Positions 12,401-24,676 are shown, counted from the first letter of the stretch. The stretch: 64,000 nt of DNA from Triglochin maritima (GCA_963682175.1 OY821772.1:51730925-51794924); one strand, 5' to 3'. Notes: generated by a model from the sequence alone, not told the origin. Numbers and translations: made by a program.

Positions 12401-13321
12401 AGGCAAATTGCCCTCCTCCTCCATTTCTCTTAGCAAACCGTTGACTACAGGAAGCCGCTTGAGGGGGGCGAACGTGGCAATCAAGTACCTAAAGGTGGCA
12501 ACATCAGGCGTAATCCCAGCCGATATGGCACTCCGAAACGCAACCTCAGCGTCGTCACCCAAGCCCCTAGCAGCACAGGCCGCAAGCATGGTATTATAAG
12601 TGGTCAAATCGGGGCGAATCCCGTCGTGCCGCATTTCAGCAAACACCTGGAGGACAGTCTCGAACCCGATCTTCTCCGGCGCGTTAGCACACGCATGAAG
12701 CACGGTATTATAAGTAAGCACATTGGGCGCAACCCCGAACTCCTCAGTTTTCATCCGCCCGAGCAACTCGAGGGCGGAAACCGGATCTGAATTACGGGCG
12801 AAAGCAGCAATCAGAGCGGTGAAGGAAAGCGCGGTGCGCGGGACGTTGTTGGCGGACATATCGGTGAAGAAGATGTCGAGGGCCTTGTCGAGGAGGTGGG
12901 GGTGGTGGGAGAGGAGGGAGATGAGGAGGGCGTGGATGTGCTCGTCGGGGCGGCACCAGGGCTGGCGCTGCATGTACTTGAAGAGACGGAGGGAGCGCTG
13001 CCAGTCGCGGCGACGGGAGAACTCGAGGAAGACGAGGGCGAAGTCAGGGAGAGAGAGGGAGTTGCGGAAGGAGTCGAGACAGCGGGCGATGCTTCCACGG
13101 GGAGGGAGACTGCTAAGCTTTTCGATGAGAGTGGAGACTTGGTAGGAGTACTTTCCCTTCTCCAGTTGGGGAGTGGGAGTGCCGAGAGGGGTTATGTCTT
13201 TTGAGGTTTGGCGTTTATTCCAGTGGGCTTTGGGGATTAGAAGGACGATTTTTTTGGGTTTGGGGTTATTATTATAAAGGGCCAACAGAGGTGGGGAGAA
13301 GGGGAAGAGAGGGAGAGGCAT
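9485..13321 (-). CDS. PTAC2: Plastid transcriptionally active chromosome protein 2 (PPR-SMR protein)
   Basis: This is a component of the plastid-encoded RNA polymerase complex, needed for chloroplast gene expression. The minus-strand exons are 13321-11924, 11645-11233, 11080-10766, 10669-10562 and 9830-9485. All introns are GT-AG, all phases join cleanly, and the product is 859 aa, very close to Arabidopsis pTAC2. Exon 1 carries a basic N-terminal transit-like region and then tandem 35-residue PPR motifs (for example APNVLTYNTVLHACA and RPDLTTYNTMLAACA), which continue through exon 3. Exons 4-5 encode the C-terminal SMR-like region (LSTWLNDI, SSFSFPGWNKGRITCQ). The segment around GDYDDESNWQMVEYV and LLDALWWL is diagnostic for pTAC2 among PPR proteins. 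The gene lies head-to-head with the RCC1 remnant, about 180 bp away. Exon 1 is GC-rich compared with its surroundings. Confidence 0.95.
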
Positions 13322-13504
13322 GGTCGGTCGTCCTGCTGCCAGAACACTACTGAACTGATATGACTGAGGAGGAGGAGGAGGATAGTGGATAATTTATTTG
13401 GAGGATCATTTGTATTTATGAACAAAACTTACTTCAAATTAAAATTTCGCTTAAATTAAATTATTATTTTTTTAATAAAAAAAATTGATCCTTTTTATTC
13501 TCAG
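13322..13504. promoter_or_regulatory. Short divergent intergenic region (pTAC2 / RCC1 remnant)
   Basis: The 183 bp between the pTAC2 start codon and the first recognisable RCC1 exon must hold the pTAC2 promoter or 5' UTR. The right end (tccttttt...ctcag, up to 13504) looks like a polypyrimidine tract and splice acceptor for the RCC1 exon. An upstream RCC1 exon would therefore be expected, but none is found here. Confidence 0.45.
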
Positions 13505-13993
13505 GTGAGGGAAAGGTGCTCACGTGGGGGAGAGGCACTCATGGTCGGTCAACTCGTCCACGACCATCTCCAAAACTGCTACTCACCTAAGGTTTTTGTT
13601 GTGTCTGCGGCCGCCGCTGGGTGGAACCACTCTGCCTTTATTACATTACAGGTCTTGTTTACTAAAACTAACATTGTTTGTAAGCTGAAGTGTTTTTTTT
13701 TTTTTTTACTATAACATGACCACGCAATTATGTGTTGTACTACTGTTGTTTAGTCTGATTACCAGCTAAGTGAGCTTTAATTGTTGTTTTCTCATTGCAT
13801 TCTTAAAGTCAATGGTTTGTAAACAAAAGTAATTACCCCCACTCCTGCTCAATAAGTACAATTAATTGATTTTATGCTCTCAAGGACATCTTTGCTATAA
13901 TGCTATTCATTTTCTTCCAGCGATTTGTGATTAGTAAGTGGGAACTTAGTTACTGCGTCAACTAATTGTTTTGCTCTCGTGGGTTTATTTTAG

Positions 13994-16067
13994 GGAAAAT
14001 GATTAATGAACGCAGCGCGTCACGGACGCGCTCTACGTGGACATCCATGTCAGCCCTTACGTGGCCAAAACATGAATGTTTTTTGTTTTTTCTTCCTGAT
14101 GTCCACTCAAATCACATTAAATGCGTTTCAACTCAGCACGTTCTCTCTCTCCACCCAAATACAAATATGATGACACTCTTTCTTTCTTCTTCATTCTTTC
14201 TCTCCAGAATAAATCATCATTTCGAGCAAGATATTAGGTCGAAGAAGCGTCTGATGCCGACTCCCGGGATTCTTCACAACGTAAGAAGCGTGAACGAGAC
14301 GGTGCGAAGACTTCCCGATGTTCTACATAAACAGGAAATCTGAGATGTTATTTTTTTCCTAAACGTAATTCTTGTGGGGTAAAATATACAGTGGGAGGTT
14401 TGTTGAGTTTGTGCGGGGGTGGCAGGGGGCGACAGCCCCTGCGAGGGACGTGAGTCCCCCCCGCAAAGCGAGCGGACAGAGGGAGCGCGCTTTGCGGACG
14501 TTTTTTTGTTTTGACATCATATTATTGCATTCCATATATTGATTCGTTTATTCCGACAATAATGAAGCAATATATTATTCCGGACTGCAAATACACTTAT
14601 TCCGGACAGCAAATACACTTATTCCGGACAACAAATTCACTTATTCCGGACAAACTTTATGTTCCGTTTCTGGACACACTTTATTCTTAAACCGGACAAC
14701 AAATACACTTAGTCCGGACAACAAATACACTTATTCCGGACAGCAAATACACTTATTCCGGACAAACTTTCTGTTCCGTTTCTGGACACACCTTCTTCTT
14801 ATTCTGGACAACTACACTTATTCCGGACTGCAAATACACTTATTCCGGACAGCAAACACACTTATTCCGGACAGCAAATCCACTTATTCCGGACATACTT
14901 TATGTTCCGTTTCTGGACACACTTTATTCTTAAACCGGACAACAAATACACTTAGTCCGGACAACAAATACACTTATTCCGGACAGCAAATACACTTATT
15001 CCGGACAAACTTTCTGTTCCGTTTCTGGACACACCTTCTTCTTATTCTGGACAACTACACTTATTCCGGACTGCAAATACACTTATTCCGGACAGCAAAT
15101 ACACTTATTCCGGACAACAAATCCACTTATTCCGGACATACTTTATGTTCCGTTTCTGGACACACTTTATTCTTAAACCGGACAACAAATACACTTAGTC
15201 CGGACAACAAATACACTTATTCCGGACAGCAAATACACTTATTCCGGACAAACTTTCTGTTCCGTTTCTGGACACACCTTCTTCTTATTCTGGACAACTA
15301 CACTTATTCCGGACTGCAAATACACTTATTCCGGACAGCAAATACACTTATTCCGGACAGCAAATCCACTTATTCCGGACATACTTTATGTTCCGTTTCT
15401 GGACACACTTTATTCTTAAACCGGACAACAAATACACTTATTCCGGACAGCAAATACACTTATTCCGGACAAACTTTCTGTTCCGTTTCTGGACACACTT
15501 TCTTCTTATTCCGGACTGCAAATACACTTATTCCGGACAGCAAATACACTTATTCCGGACAACAAATCAACTTATTCCGGACAACAAATCAATTTATTCC
15601 GGACAAACTTTATGTTCCGTTTCTGGACACACTTTATTCTTAAACCGGACAACAAATACACTTATTCCGGACAACAAATACACTTATTCCGTACAACAAT
15701 ATACACTTATTCCGGACATACACATAACGTAAACATGACAAACACATAATGTAAACTGCACACACACATAAAGTAAGCTAGACAAATTAAGTTGATCCAA
15801 CGTAAAACTTAAAAACAAATATTTTATTATGATAAGTGTGGGCTCTGCACGAATAATGAGACTGCACGATGTCCTAGGGTCTGCACACTGTCTTATCTGT
15901 GTATAAGGAAATGAATCGTTCAACTTAAAGAATCGGCGTTTTTTAAAAAGACCAAAACGCGCGAAGAGAAATTTCGCTGACTGGACGCTGACTCAAAGAA
16001 AAATAACTGAGCTGTACAGATCCACGTAAGGCGCGTCCGTGACGCCTGCGTCCGTCTATCACGGTTC
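13994..16067. mobile_element. Non-autonomous Mutator-like element (2074 bp) with internal minisatellite
   Basis: The ends are inverted. The left end has acgcag, then cgtcacggacgcgc and tacgtgga, and the right end read in reverse has the same blocks with small gaps. The element is flanked by a perfect 9-bp duplication, ttattttag, at 13985-13993 and 16068-16076. A 9-bp duplication with long imperfect terminal repeats is typical of MULEs. There is no transposase. Inside are a GC-rich segment at about 14400-14510 and a large tandem array at 14577-15720. It sits in an intron of the RCC1 remnant, exactly at a splice acceptor. Confidence 0.88.
14577..15725. repeat. Higher-order minisatellite, about 22-bp units in about 240-bp blocks
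   Basis: The basic unit is close to ttccggacagcaaatacact and is repeated dozens of times. Variants (gactgc, tctgttccgtttctgg, taaaccggac) recur in a fixed order. Blocks starting with the gactgc variant begin near 14580, 14825, 15070, 15313 and 15510, so the spacing is about 244 bp and the last block is shorter. Long open frames across it are a by-product of the repeat period and should not be read as genes. Confidence 0.9.
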
Positions 16068-16428
16068 TTATTTTAGACGATGGATGTCTTTTAACTTGTG
16101 GAGATGGTTCTTTGGGGCAACTTGGGCATGGTGATAATCGATCACAATCTTCTCCTATTGAGGTGTCATTCCTTTCCTCGAAGCATTTCGTTAAGCAAGT
16201 TGCGTGCGGAACGCGGCATTCTCTTGTCTTAACAGAAGGTTAGAGCCAAAAACTATATGTCTATTCGGTTTTTGCATAATCGATTATGTTGGATCATTAT
16301 AAACTTTCGGTTGATCCTTTTTGTACTATAAATTTATTTATAAATTATAATTATTATTTATCAGATTGGTCTCAATACTTAGAGGAGTTCTGCTCTACTA
16401 ACAATGCAATGTGTGGAATGACACCTTT

Positions 16429-18624
16429 TGTAACGTCCCGAAACAGCGGAAGATTTAAAATTTCAAAATAACCAACATAACAGACAACTCACGCGGGAAC
16501 GTCACTAATATATAAATATATAAATCCGGGTGCACCCAAAATACAAGGAGTTTTCCAAAAGAAATACGACTACAATACGGATACAATGGAATAGAATACA
16601 AGTAGTCGTACGGTCTAGCAACTGCCGAAGAGGATCCGACTCCAAAGCGCTCCGTCCTCGGTCACCACCCACCCGGACCTACTGCGGTCCTGAAAAAGAT
16701 GCAACAACAATGCCTGAGTTTCCAGAAGGAAACCCCGTATGCCAACTCACCTATATGCATGCATCACATAATGAACGTATCATACTAGTAGCATGTCATG
16801 GCATCAACAGAAATGGAAAACAGTTCCCCCGAAGGGTAAAACAGGACATCAGTCCGACAATCAATCATCGGGTCTCCCGAAGAGACCTACTGCAGGCACA
16901 TGCAGTCTAGTAGCCCGCGACATCGCACCCCCCACACGCAGCTACACTACTCAAGGGTTCGGCAGGGAGCCTCTGTCACGTATACGCGCCGATAGAAACA
17001 GATCTGTAAATCTCAGTGGTCGGGGCCACAGGGACCAACGGGGCCGTCGCCCGGAAGGTATAACAACATCATCTCGGTAGGTGCCCAGCCGAGGAAAACA
17101 ACATAGCCGGCACAGCCTCGGCCCAACAATCATCATCGCCGGCACAACCTCGGCGGCATCACCGGCACAGCATCGGTGGTCCATCACAACAGTCCGGCAC
17201 AGCATCGGACAGATCCAGACCGAAGTCTGCCAGGTCATCGGGCTCCTCGAGCCGCGAACACCAACCGCGCCGCTATAAAAGCAGGGCAGCGACCTCCGTA
17301 GCCCCAAGGGCCGGTAGTCACCTCACCCAACGCCAGTTGCGTGCCCGCACAACATCAACACTGGGATCCGCGGTCCCTCAGGCCTGCTATACTACAAAGT
17401 GCCAACAATCATTTCAAAAGTCACGGTCCATACATGGAGGTGACGCGTCCCGAACACCCACACTCTTCCCAACGGCAGTCCCTGGGCAGGCACGCATCAC
17501 GCGCCCACCGTCACCTCCCGGCTCACGCACAAGGCGAGGACACGGGTTTCCGTGGACAGAGTTGGCATTCACAACGGGACCCAGGAATTCAGTTCTGAGC
17601 AGATTCGGTCGACCGAAATAGTCTAACCGGTCGACCGTTTCCACGAGGAATTCGATCGACCGAAAGTCGTAATCGGTAGAACTCACTGCGCAACACTAAT
17701 TCCCAAACAGTCGAACAAAAGTCTAAAACCGGTCGACCGAACGAGGTCAAAATCCGGAGTCTGGTCAACATTAAATCCAACTCTATCGGTCGACCGACTC
17801 AGGGGTCTCGGTCGACCGAAAACAGACAGGGTCAACCTATTATTCTAAGTCATATAATCGGTCGAACGCAAAACTCCAACGGTCGAACAACAAACGATCG
17901 GTTGAACAAACCAAGAAATCGGTCGAACAAAACATGCAAAACTAATAGGTACACTTAAGTTCCGGTCGAACACAACAAGGACCGGTCGACCGACAACAGG
18001 TAGAAAATCCCAACTCACCAGCAATAATGCACTACCGGTCGACCGCCACAAGGCATCGTTCGACCGGTGAAGGTTAAAGTCGGGCAAACAGTGCTAAAAC
18101 GGTCGACCGCCCGAAGGACCCGGTCGACCGTTGGTCGTCTTCAACCTCGCGCCAGCCGAGGATTTACGAAGAAACGCGTCGCCGGAGAGGTCCTCGACCT
18201 CCCCCGACCGACCAACAACACCCTTCCACAAGGGTGAGCAACAAAATCACACTAATGAGCGGCATACCTCAACCAACGACGGAGAAACGCCGGAGCAACG
18301 CTCGTGCCTCCGCACCTCCGCACGCGCAACCTCCTCCTCGCTGCGACCTCCTCACGCCGGAGCCTCCGCGCCTTCTTCCTCCGCTGGTCGCCGGACAGAA
18401 AAATGGAGAGAGAGTGAGAGAGCAAGTAAGGGAGAGAGAGAGAGAGAGAGAGTGGAAAACCAACTTAAATACTCCACCCCCATCACCTCACCCTCACCCT
18501 ACACCATACTCCTACACTCCAACCCATACCTCCACAACAACTCCACCATACCTCCTCTCTCCTCCAAGTCAACCTTCACCTAATCACCCCTTAAACCACT
18601 CTAATCCGGTTTAGGGACTTAACA
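16429..18624 (-). repeat. Chromovirus LTR 1 (3' LTR of the array, 2196 bp)
   Basis: On the plus strand it runs from TGTAACGTCCCG to GGGACTTAACA. It differs from LTRs 2 and 3 at only a handful of positions by eye. It contains the CGGTCGACCG palindrome cluster at about 17605-18130 and a variable AG microsatellite near 18430. Confidence 0.92.
17605..18130. repeat. Cluster of about 17 CGGTCGACCG-type palindromes in the LTR
   Basis: About 17 copies of CGGTCGACCG or near variants (CGGTCGAAC, CGATCGACCG) occur in about 520 bp, and about nine of them are perfect 10-bp palindromes. The same cluster is present in LTR 2 (about 23660-24185) and LTR 3 (about 26490-26950). The spacing is irregular and the intervening sequence is unrelated, so this is not a simple tandem repeat. 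Confidence 0.85.
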
Positions 18625-20220
18625 ATCCACCCAACTTAAAAGGATTTCGTCCCGAAATCAAGGCAAACACTCACCGAAAAGCTCTGGATACTGCTTTCTG
18701 ACATCCTCCTCGATCTCCCAAGTGGCCTCACGCTCACTGTGATGCTGTCACCTGACCTTCACCATCGGAATGGTCCTCCTCCTGAGCTGATGATCCATCC
18801 GGTCCACAATCTCCACTGGCCTCACCTCGAGCTACAAGTCCTGCTGAATCTCGGGCACTGCTATCTCAATGACATGCGACGGATCTGCCACATACTTCCT
18901 CAGCATCGATACATGGAAGACATTATGCAGACCCGAAAACTGCGGTGGCAATGCAATCCGGTAGGCAACCTCCCCAACTCGGTCGAGGATCTCAAACGGT
19001 CCAACATATCTCGGACTGAGCTTCCCCTTCTTCCCAAACCTCATCACACCTCTGGCTGGGGAAATCTTCAGAAACACATGGTCGCCCACCTCGAAACTCA
19101 GCACTCGTCTGCGTCGATCAGCATAACTCTTCTGCCTGCTCTGTGCCGTGGCCAGTCTCCTCCTGATCACATCAACCTTCTCTGAGTACATCTGCACAAT
19201 CTCTGGCCCCACTAACTGCCTCTCGCCCACATCACTCCAGCATACCGGTGATCTGCAAGGCCTCCCGTACAATGCCTCGTACGGTGCCATCCCAATACTC
19301 GAGTGGTAGCTGTTGTTGTAGGCGAACTCTATCAACGGCAGGTGCTCATCCCAGTGCCCTGCCCAATCCAGTGTGCATGCTCTCAGCATATCCTCCAGGG
19401 TCTGAATCGTCCTCTCTGACTGACCATCGGTCTGCGGATGAAACGCTGTACTGAATCTCAGACGCGTCCCCAAAGCCTGCTGCAGACTCCCCCAAAATCT
19501 GGAAGTGAATCGAGGATCTCGATCAGAGATGATGCTCACTGGCACCCCATGCAACCTGACTATCTCTTCCACGTACAACTTAGCCAGACCCTCCAAAGGT
19601 AACGTGGTCCTGACCGCTAAGAAATGCGCCGACTTGGTCAGTCGATCGACTATCACCCAAATCGCGTCGTGGAATCTCCTCGTCTTTGGCAATCCCGTGA
19701 CAAAATCCATCGTCACGTGCTCCCACTTCCACTCAGGAAGCTCAATACACTGCATCGGTCCTGCTGGCCTCTGATGCTCAATCTTCACCTGCTGGCAGAC
19801 CAAGCATCGCTCCACAAACTCTGCAATATCCTTCTTCATGCCCTTCCACCAGAAGTTCCGCTGCAGGTCCTTATACATCTTCGTGCTCCCCGGATGAATG
19901 GTGTATCTGGCTCTGTGCGCCTCCTCCATGATGTCATCTCTCAGCCCATCGCTCTTCGGCACCCAGATCCGACTCCTGAACCTCAAGCCACCATCAACCC
20001 CCACACTGAAATCTGATCCATCTCTGGAAGCCAACTGTAGCAGACCAGCTAGCTCCTCATCCCCCTGCTGAGCCTGAACCAACCGTGAGACAGTCTGCGG
20101 CTCCACCCGAAGCCCAGCAATCACTGCTCCCTCTGAACCCTCTGTGAACGGTCTCCACTCTGACAGAGCCTCGAGTAGCCTCCAATCCTGAATGCACAGA
20201 CTCGCAACAGAAACCTCCAC
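18625..20220 (-). pseudogene. Chromovirus integrase and chromodomain, internal region A
   Basis: The 462-codon frame 20220-18832 encodes the end of the RNase H connection and an integrase. The zinc-binding residues are H102, H109, C139 and C142. The catalytic triad is D172 (MDFVTGLP), D233 (ISDRDPRFTS) and E269 (QSERT), and a GPF/Y-type region (SPRYVGPFEIL) follows. A stop at 18832-18834 and another at 18748-18750 cut off the C-terminal chromodomain-like tail. The homologous tail in internal region B is open. The catalytic core is complete, so the truncation affects targeting rather than the core. Confidence 0.9.
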
Positions 20221-20304
20221 CTTCCGGCTCAGTGCATCTGCAACCGAATTCGCCTTCCCCGGATGATAGGAAATGGTGAAGTCGTAGTCCTTAATGAACT
20301 CGAG

Positions 20305-22368
20305 TCATCTGCGCTGCCTCATATTCAGCTCCTTCTGCGAGAACAAGTACTTCAGACTCTGATGATCGGTGAAGACCTCGAACTGCTCGCCATACAGATA
20401 GTGCCGCCAGGTCTTCAACGCGTGAACTACCGCCGCCAGCTCCAGATCGTGAGTCGGGTAGTTCTTCTCGTGCACCTTCAGCTGCCTCGAAGCGTACGCG
20501 ACCACCTTCCCATGCTGCATCAGAACACAACCCAAGCCTATCCCTGATGCATCGCTGTAAATCACGTAGCCTCCACTGCCACTCGGGAGCGTCAGAATAG
20601 GTGCTGTCGTCAATCGCCTCTTCAGCTCCTGAAAGCTGTCCTCGCACTTCTGGGACCAAACGAACTTGACGCCCTTCTGCGTCAACGCTGTCAGCGGCGA
20701 CGCAAGTCTGGAGAAATCCTGGATGAACCGTCTGTAATACTCTGCCAGTCCAACGAAACTCCTGATCTCCGTCACGCTCGTCGGGGCTCTCCACTGAGTC
20801 ACTGCCTCGACCTTCGCCGGATCCACTGAAATCCCATCTGCTGACACAATATGCCCCAGAAAAGCCACCTGATCCAACCAAAACTCACACTTCGTGTACT
20901 TGGCATAAAGCTGCTGATCCCTCAAGATGCCAAGCACAATCCTCAGGTGCTCTCGATGCTGCTCCCTGTCAGGCGAGTATATCAAAATGTCGTCTACGAA
21001 TACAACGACAAATCTGTCGAGGTACGGCTGGAAGGTCCTATTCATCAGATCCATGAATGCTGCAGGCGCATTCGTCAGTCCAAATGGCATCACCAAGAAC
21101 TCGTAGTGGCCGTACCGCGTCCTGAAGGCTGTCTTCTGAACATCTGCCTCCCTGATCCGCAACTGATGATAACCCGAACGCAGATCGATCTTCGAGAACA
21201 CTCTCGCCGTCTGCAACTGATCAAACAAATCATCAATCCTGGGCAAAGGGTACCGGTTCCGAACGGTAACCTTATTCAGCATCCTGTAGTCGATGCACAT
21301 CCGCAACGACCCATCCTTCTTCTTCACGAAGAGCACAGGCGCTCCCCATGGAGAAACACTCGGTCGAATGAACCCGGACTCCATCAACTCCTGCAACTGC
21401 TTCTTCAGCTCTGTCAACTCTGCAGGTGCCATACGATACGGTGCCTTCGACTGAGGTGTCGTACCCGCTACCAGCTCGATGCCGAACTCGATCTCTCGGT
21501 GCGGCGGTAACGCTGGAATCTCCGCTGGAAACACATCCGGGAACTCCTGCACAATCTCTATGTCCTCCAGCCTCCTCGTCTCAGGATCAGGAACTACCAG
21601 CGTGGCCACAAACGCTCTGCATCCCTGCTGCATCAGTCTCTGTGCCCTAACTGCAGACACAATCAGACGACCCCCTCTGCTCCTCGCACCTCTGATCAGA
21701 ACATCTGGCAAACCCTCCATCGGAATCAGGATCTTCTTCTCACGGCGAAAGACCCGCACGTCGTACTGTGACAGCCAGTCCATCCCCAGTATGACGTCGA
21801 AGTCCACCATCGGTAACAAGACCAGATCTGCCGGAAAATCGTGGTCTCCCGAAGCAACTGTGGTGCCGGGGAAAAAGCTCCCCACAGTGCCCACCTCACC
21901 CATGGGCGTGCTGACCTCCAAAACATCAGTCAGCAGCACAGGGGTCCGACCCAACTCGCCAGCAAACTTCTCCGAGATGAAGGAGTGAGTGGCGCCGCAA
22001 TCAAACAACACACGCGCTACTGAACCAGAAACTGAAAGCGTACATTCCACGACGGTGTTGGAGTCCCTCGCCTCCTCAGCCTGGATAGTGAAGACCCGCC
22101 CGGCGACTCTGCTCGGTCCCGGTGGTGCAACTGCGCGACTGCCTCCGCTCCTGCCTGCTGCTGGCGGTCCTGGCCTCCTACTCGGCTCTCCCCGCCTCTG
22201 CGGACAATCTCGAATGAAGTGCCCCATCTGACCGCAACCCAGACATGCTCCAGTACGACGGGGACACTCCTGTCCCGGATGAGCTCCACCACAAGAACTG
22301 CACATCCCGGGCCGACGTGCTCCTCCCCCATCAGACCGAGGCCTCTTGCCGGCCACCACAACAATCAA
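20305..22368 (-). pseudogene. Chromovirus gag zinc knuckles, protease, RT and RNase H, internal region A
   Basis: A 687-codon open frame starts just inside the element. Two CCHC zinc knuckles lie at residues 23-35 and 42-55. The protease motif FDCGATHS has Asp at 123, where the usual DSG is DCG. The RT core has FVDD at 457-460 and [15 protein letters not shown] at 339-353. RNase H begins with [12 protein letters not shown]. The frame ends at a TGA (20305-20307) where the family has Trp, and coding homology continues directly after it. Only about 110 bp separate the tRNA primer site from the zinc knuckles, so matrix and capsid are deleted. Confidence 0.9.
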
Positions 22369-22467
22369 CAGATAAGCAACAATGCATGCATGAGCTACAG
22401 AAAGTAATGCATTCCTTTAACACTACTCCTAAGGGTGGTTCTTTAGACGAAGACACAGGAATCGACC

Positions 22468-22479
22468 GCTCTGATACCA
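22468..22479 (-). other. tRNA-Met primer-binding site, internal region A
   Basis: TGGTATCAGAGC is read on the minus strand 3 bases inside LTR 2, the correct position for minus-strand priming of a tRNA-Met-primed gypsy element. Confidence 0.85.
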
Positions 22480-22482
22480 AGT

Positions 22483-24676
22483 TGTAACGTCCCGAAACAG
22501 CGGAAGATTTAAAATTTCAAAATAACCAACATAACAGACAACTCACGCGGGAACGTCACTAATATATAAATATATAAATCCGGGTGCACCCAAAATACAA
22601 GGAGTTTTCCAAAAGAAATACGACTACAATACGGATACAATGGAATAGAATACAAGTAGTCGTACGGTCTAGCAACTGCCGAAGAGGATCCGACTCCAAA
22701 GCGCTCCGTCCTCGGTCACCACCCACCCGGACCTACTGCGGTCCTGAAAAAGATGCAACAACAATGCCTGAGTTTCCAGAAGAAAACCCCGTATGCCAAC
22801 TCACCTATATGCATGCATCACATAATGAACCTATCATACTAGTAGCATGTCATGACATCAACAGAAATGGAAAACAGTTCCCCCGAAGGGTAAAACAGGA
22901 CATCAGTCCGACAATCAATCATCGGGTCTCCCGAAGAGACCTACTGCAGGCACATGCAGTCTAGTAGCCCGCGACATCGCACCCCCCACACGCAGCTACA
23001 CTACTCAAGGGTTCGGCAGGGAGCCTCTGTCACGTCTACGCGCCGATAGAAACAGATCTGTAAATCTCAGTGGTCGGGGCCACAGGGACCAACGGGGCCG
23101 TCGCCCGGAAGGTATAACAACATCATCTCGGTAGGTGCCCAGCCGAGGAAAACAACATAGCCGGCACAGCCTCAGCCCAACAATCATCATCGCCGGCACA
23201 ACCTCGGCGGCATCACCGGCACAGCATCGGTGGTCCATCACAACAGTCCGGCACAGCATCGGACAGATCCAGACCGAAGTCTGCCAGGTCATCGGGCTCC
23301 TCGAGCCGCGAACACCAACCGCGCCGCTATAAAAGCAGGGCAGCGACCTCCGTAGCCCCAAGGGCCGGTAGTCACCTCACCCAACGCCAGTTGCGTGCCC
23401 GCACAACATCAACACTGGGATCCGCGATCCCTCAGGCCTGCTATACTACAAAGTGCCAACAATCATTTCAAAAGTCACGGTCCATACATGGAGGTGACGC
23501 GTCCCGAACACCCACACTCTTCCCAACGGCAGTCCCTGGGCAGGCACGCATCACGCGCCCACCGTCACCTCCCGGCTCACGCACAAGGCGAGGACACGGG
23601 TTTCCGTGGACAGAGTTGGCATTCACAACGGGACCCAGGAATTCAGTTCTGAGCAGATTCGGTCGACCGAAATAGTCTAACCGGTCGACCGTTTCCACGA
23701 GGAATTCGATCGACCGAAAGTCTGAATCGGTAGAACTCACTGCGCAACACTAATTCCCAAACAGTCGAACAAAAGTCTAAAACCGGTCGACCGAACGAGG
23801 TCAAAATCCGGAGTCTGGTCAACATTAAATCCAACTCTATCGGTCGACCGACTCAGGGGTCTCGGTCGACCGAAAACAGACAGGGTCAACCTATTATTCT
23901 AAGTCATATAATCGGTCGAACGCAAAACTCCAACGGTCGAACAACAAACGATCGGTTGAACAAACCAAGAAATCGGTCGAACAAAACATGCAAAACTAAT
24001 AGGTACACTTAAGTTCCGGTCGAACACAACAAGGACCGGTCGACCGACAACAGGTAGAAAATCCCAACTCACCAGCAATAATGCACTACCGGTCGACCGC
24101 CACAAGGCATCGTTCGACCGGTGAAGGTTAAAGTCGGGCAAACAGTGCTAAAACGGTCGACCGCCCGAAGGACCCGGTCGACCGTTGGTCGTCTTCAACC
24201 TCGCGCCAGCCGAGGATTTACGAAGAAACGCGTCGCCGGAGAGGTCCTCGACCTCCCCCGACCGACCAACAACACCCTTCCACAAGGGTGAGCAACAAAA
24301 TCACACTAATGAGCGGCATACCTCAACCAACGACAGAGAAACGCCGGAGCAACGCTCGTGCCTCCGCACCTCCGCACGCGCAACCTCCTCCTCGCTGCGA
24401 CCTCCTCACGCCGGAGCCTCCGCGCCTTCTTCCTCCGCTGGTCGCCGGACAGAAAAATGGAGAGAGAGTGAGAGAGCAAGTAAGGGAGAGAGAGAGAGAG
24501 AGAGTGAAAAACCAACTTAAATACTCCACCCCCATCACCTCATCCTCACCCTACACCATACTCCTACACTCCAACCCATACCTCCACAACAACTCCACCA
24601 TACCTCCTCTCTCCTCCAAGTCAACCTTCACCTAATCACCCCTTAAACCACTCTAATCCGGTTTAGGGACTTAACA
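22483..24676 (-). repeat. Chromovirus LTR 2 (shared middle LTR, 2194 bp)
   Basis: It has the same termini as LTR 1. It serves as the 5' LTR of internal region A and the 3' LTR of internal region B. It carries several private substitutions (for example near 22784, 22832, 22854 and 23035) that are absent from both outer LTRs. Confidence 0.92.

Noticed and set aside
12811..13204. Long Ser/Pro- or Glu/Gly-rich frames opposite or shifted within pTAC2 exon 1
   Set aside because: They are shadow frames of the GC-rich coding exon and have no independent support.
14577..15725. Possible CRISPR-like array, given regular short repeats
   Set aside because: The units are contiguous with no unique spacers, and the context is a plant nuclear MULE. 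It is a minisatellite.
15388..15732. 114-codon open frame of Tyr/Ser/Gln-rich repeats
   Set aside because: It lies entirely inside the minisatellite. The open frame follows from the repeat period, and there is no start context or family similarity.
17272..17280. TATAAAA on the plus strand of the chromovirus LTR
   Set aside because: It is oriented opposite to the element. It could be an antisense promoter, but there is no further evidence, so it is not annotated as one.
16530..18614. Several plus-strand frames of 60-150 codons in the LTRs
   Set aside because: They recur identically in all three LTRs and lie antisense to the element. They show no domain and overlap the palindrome cluster, so they are chance frames in GC-rich LTR sequence.
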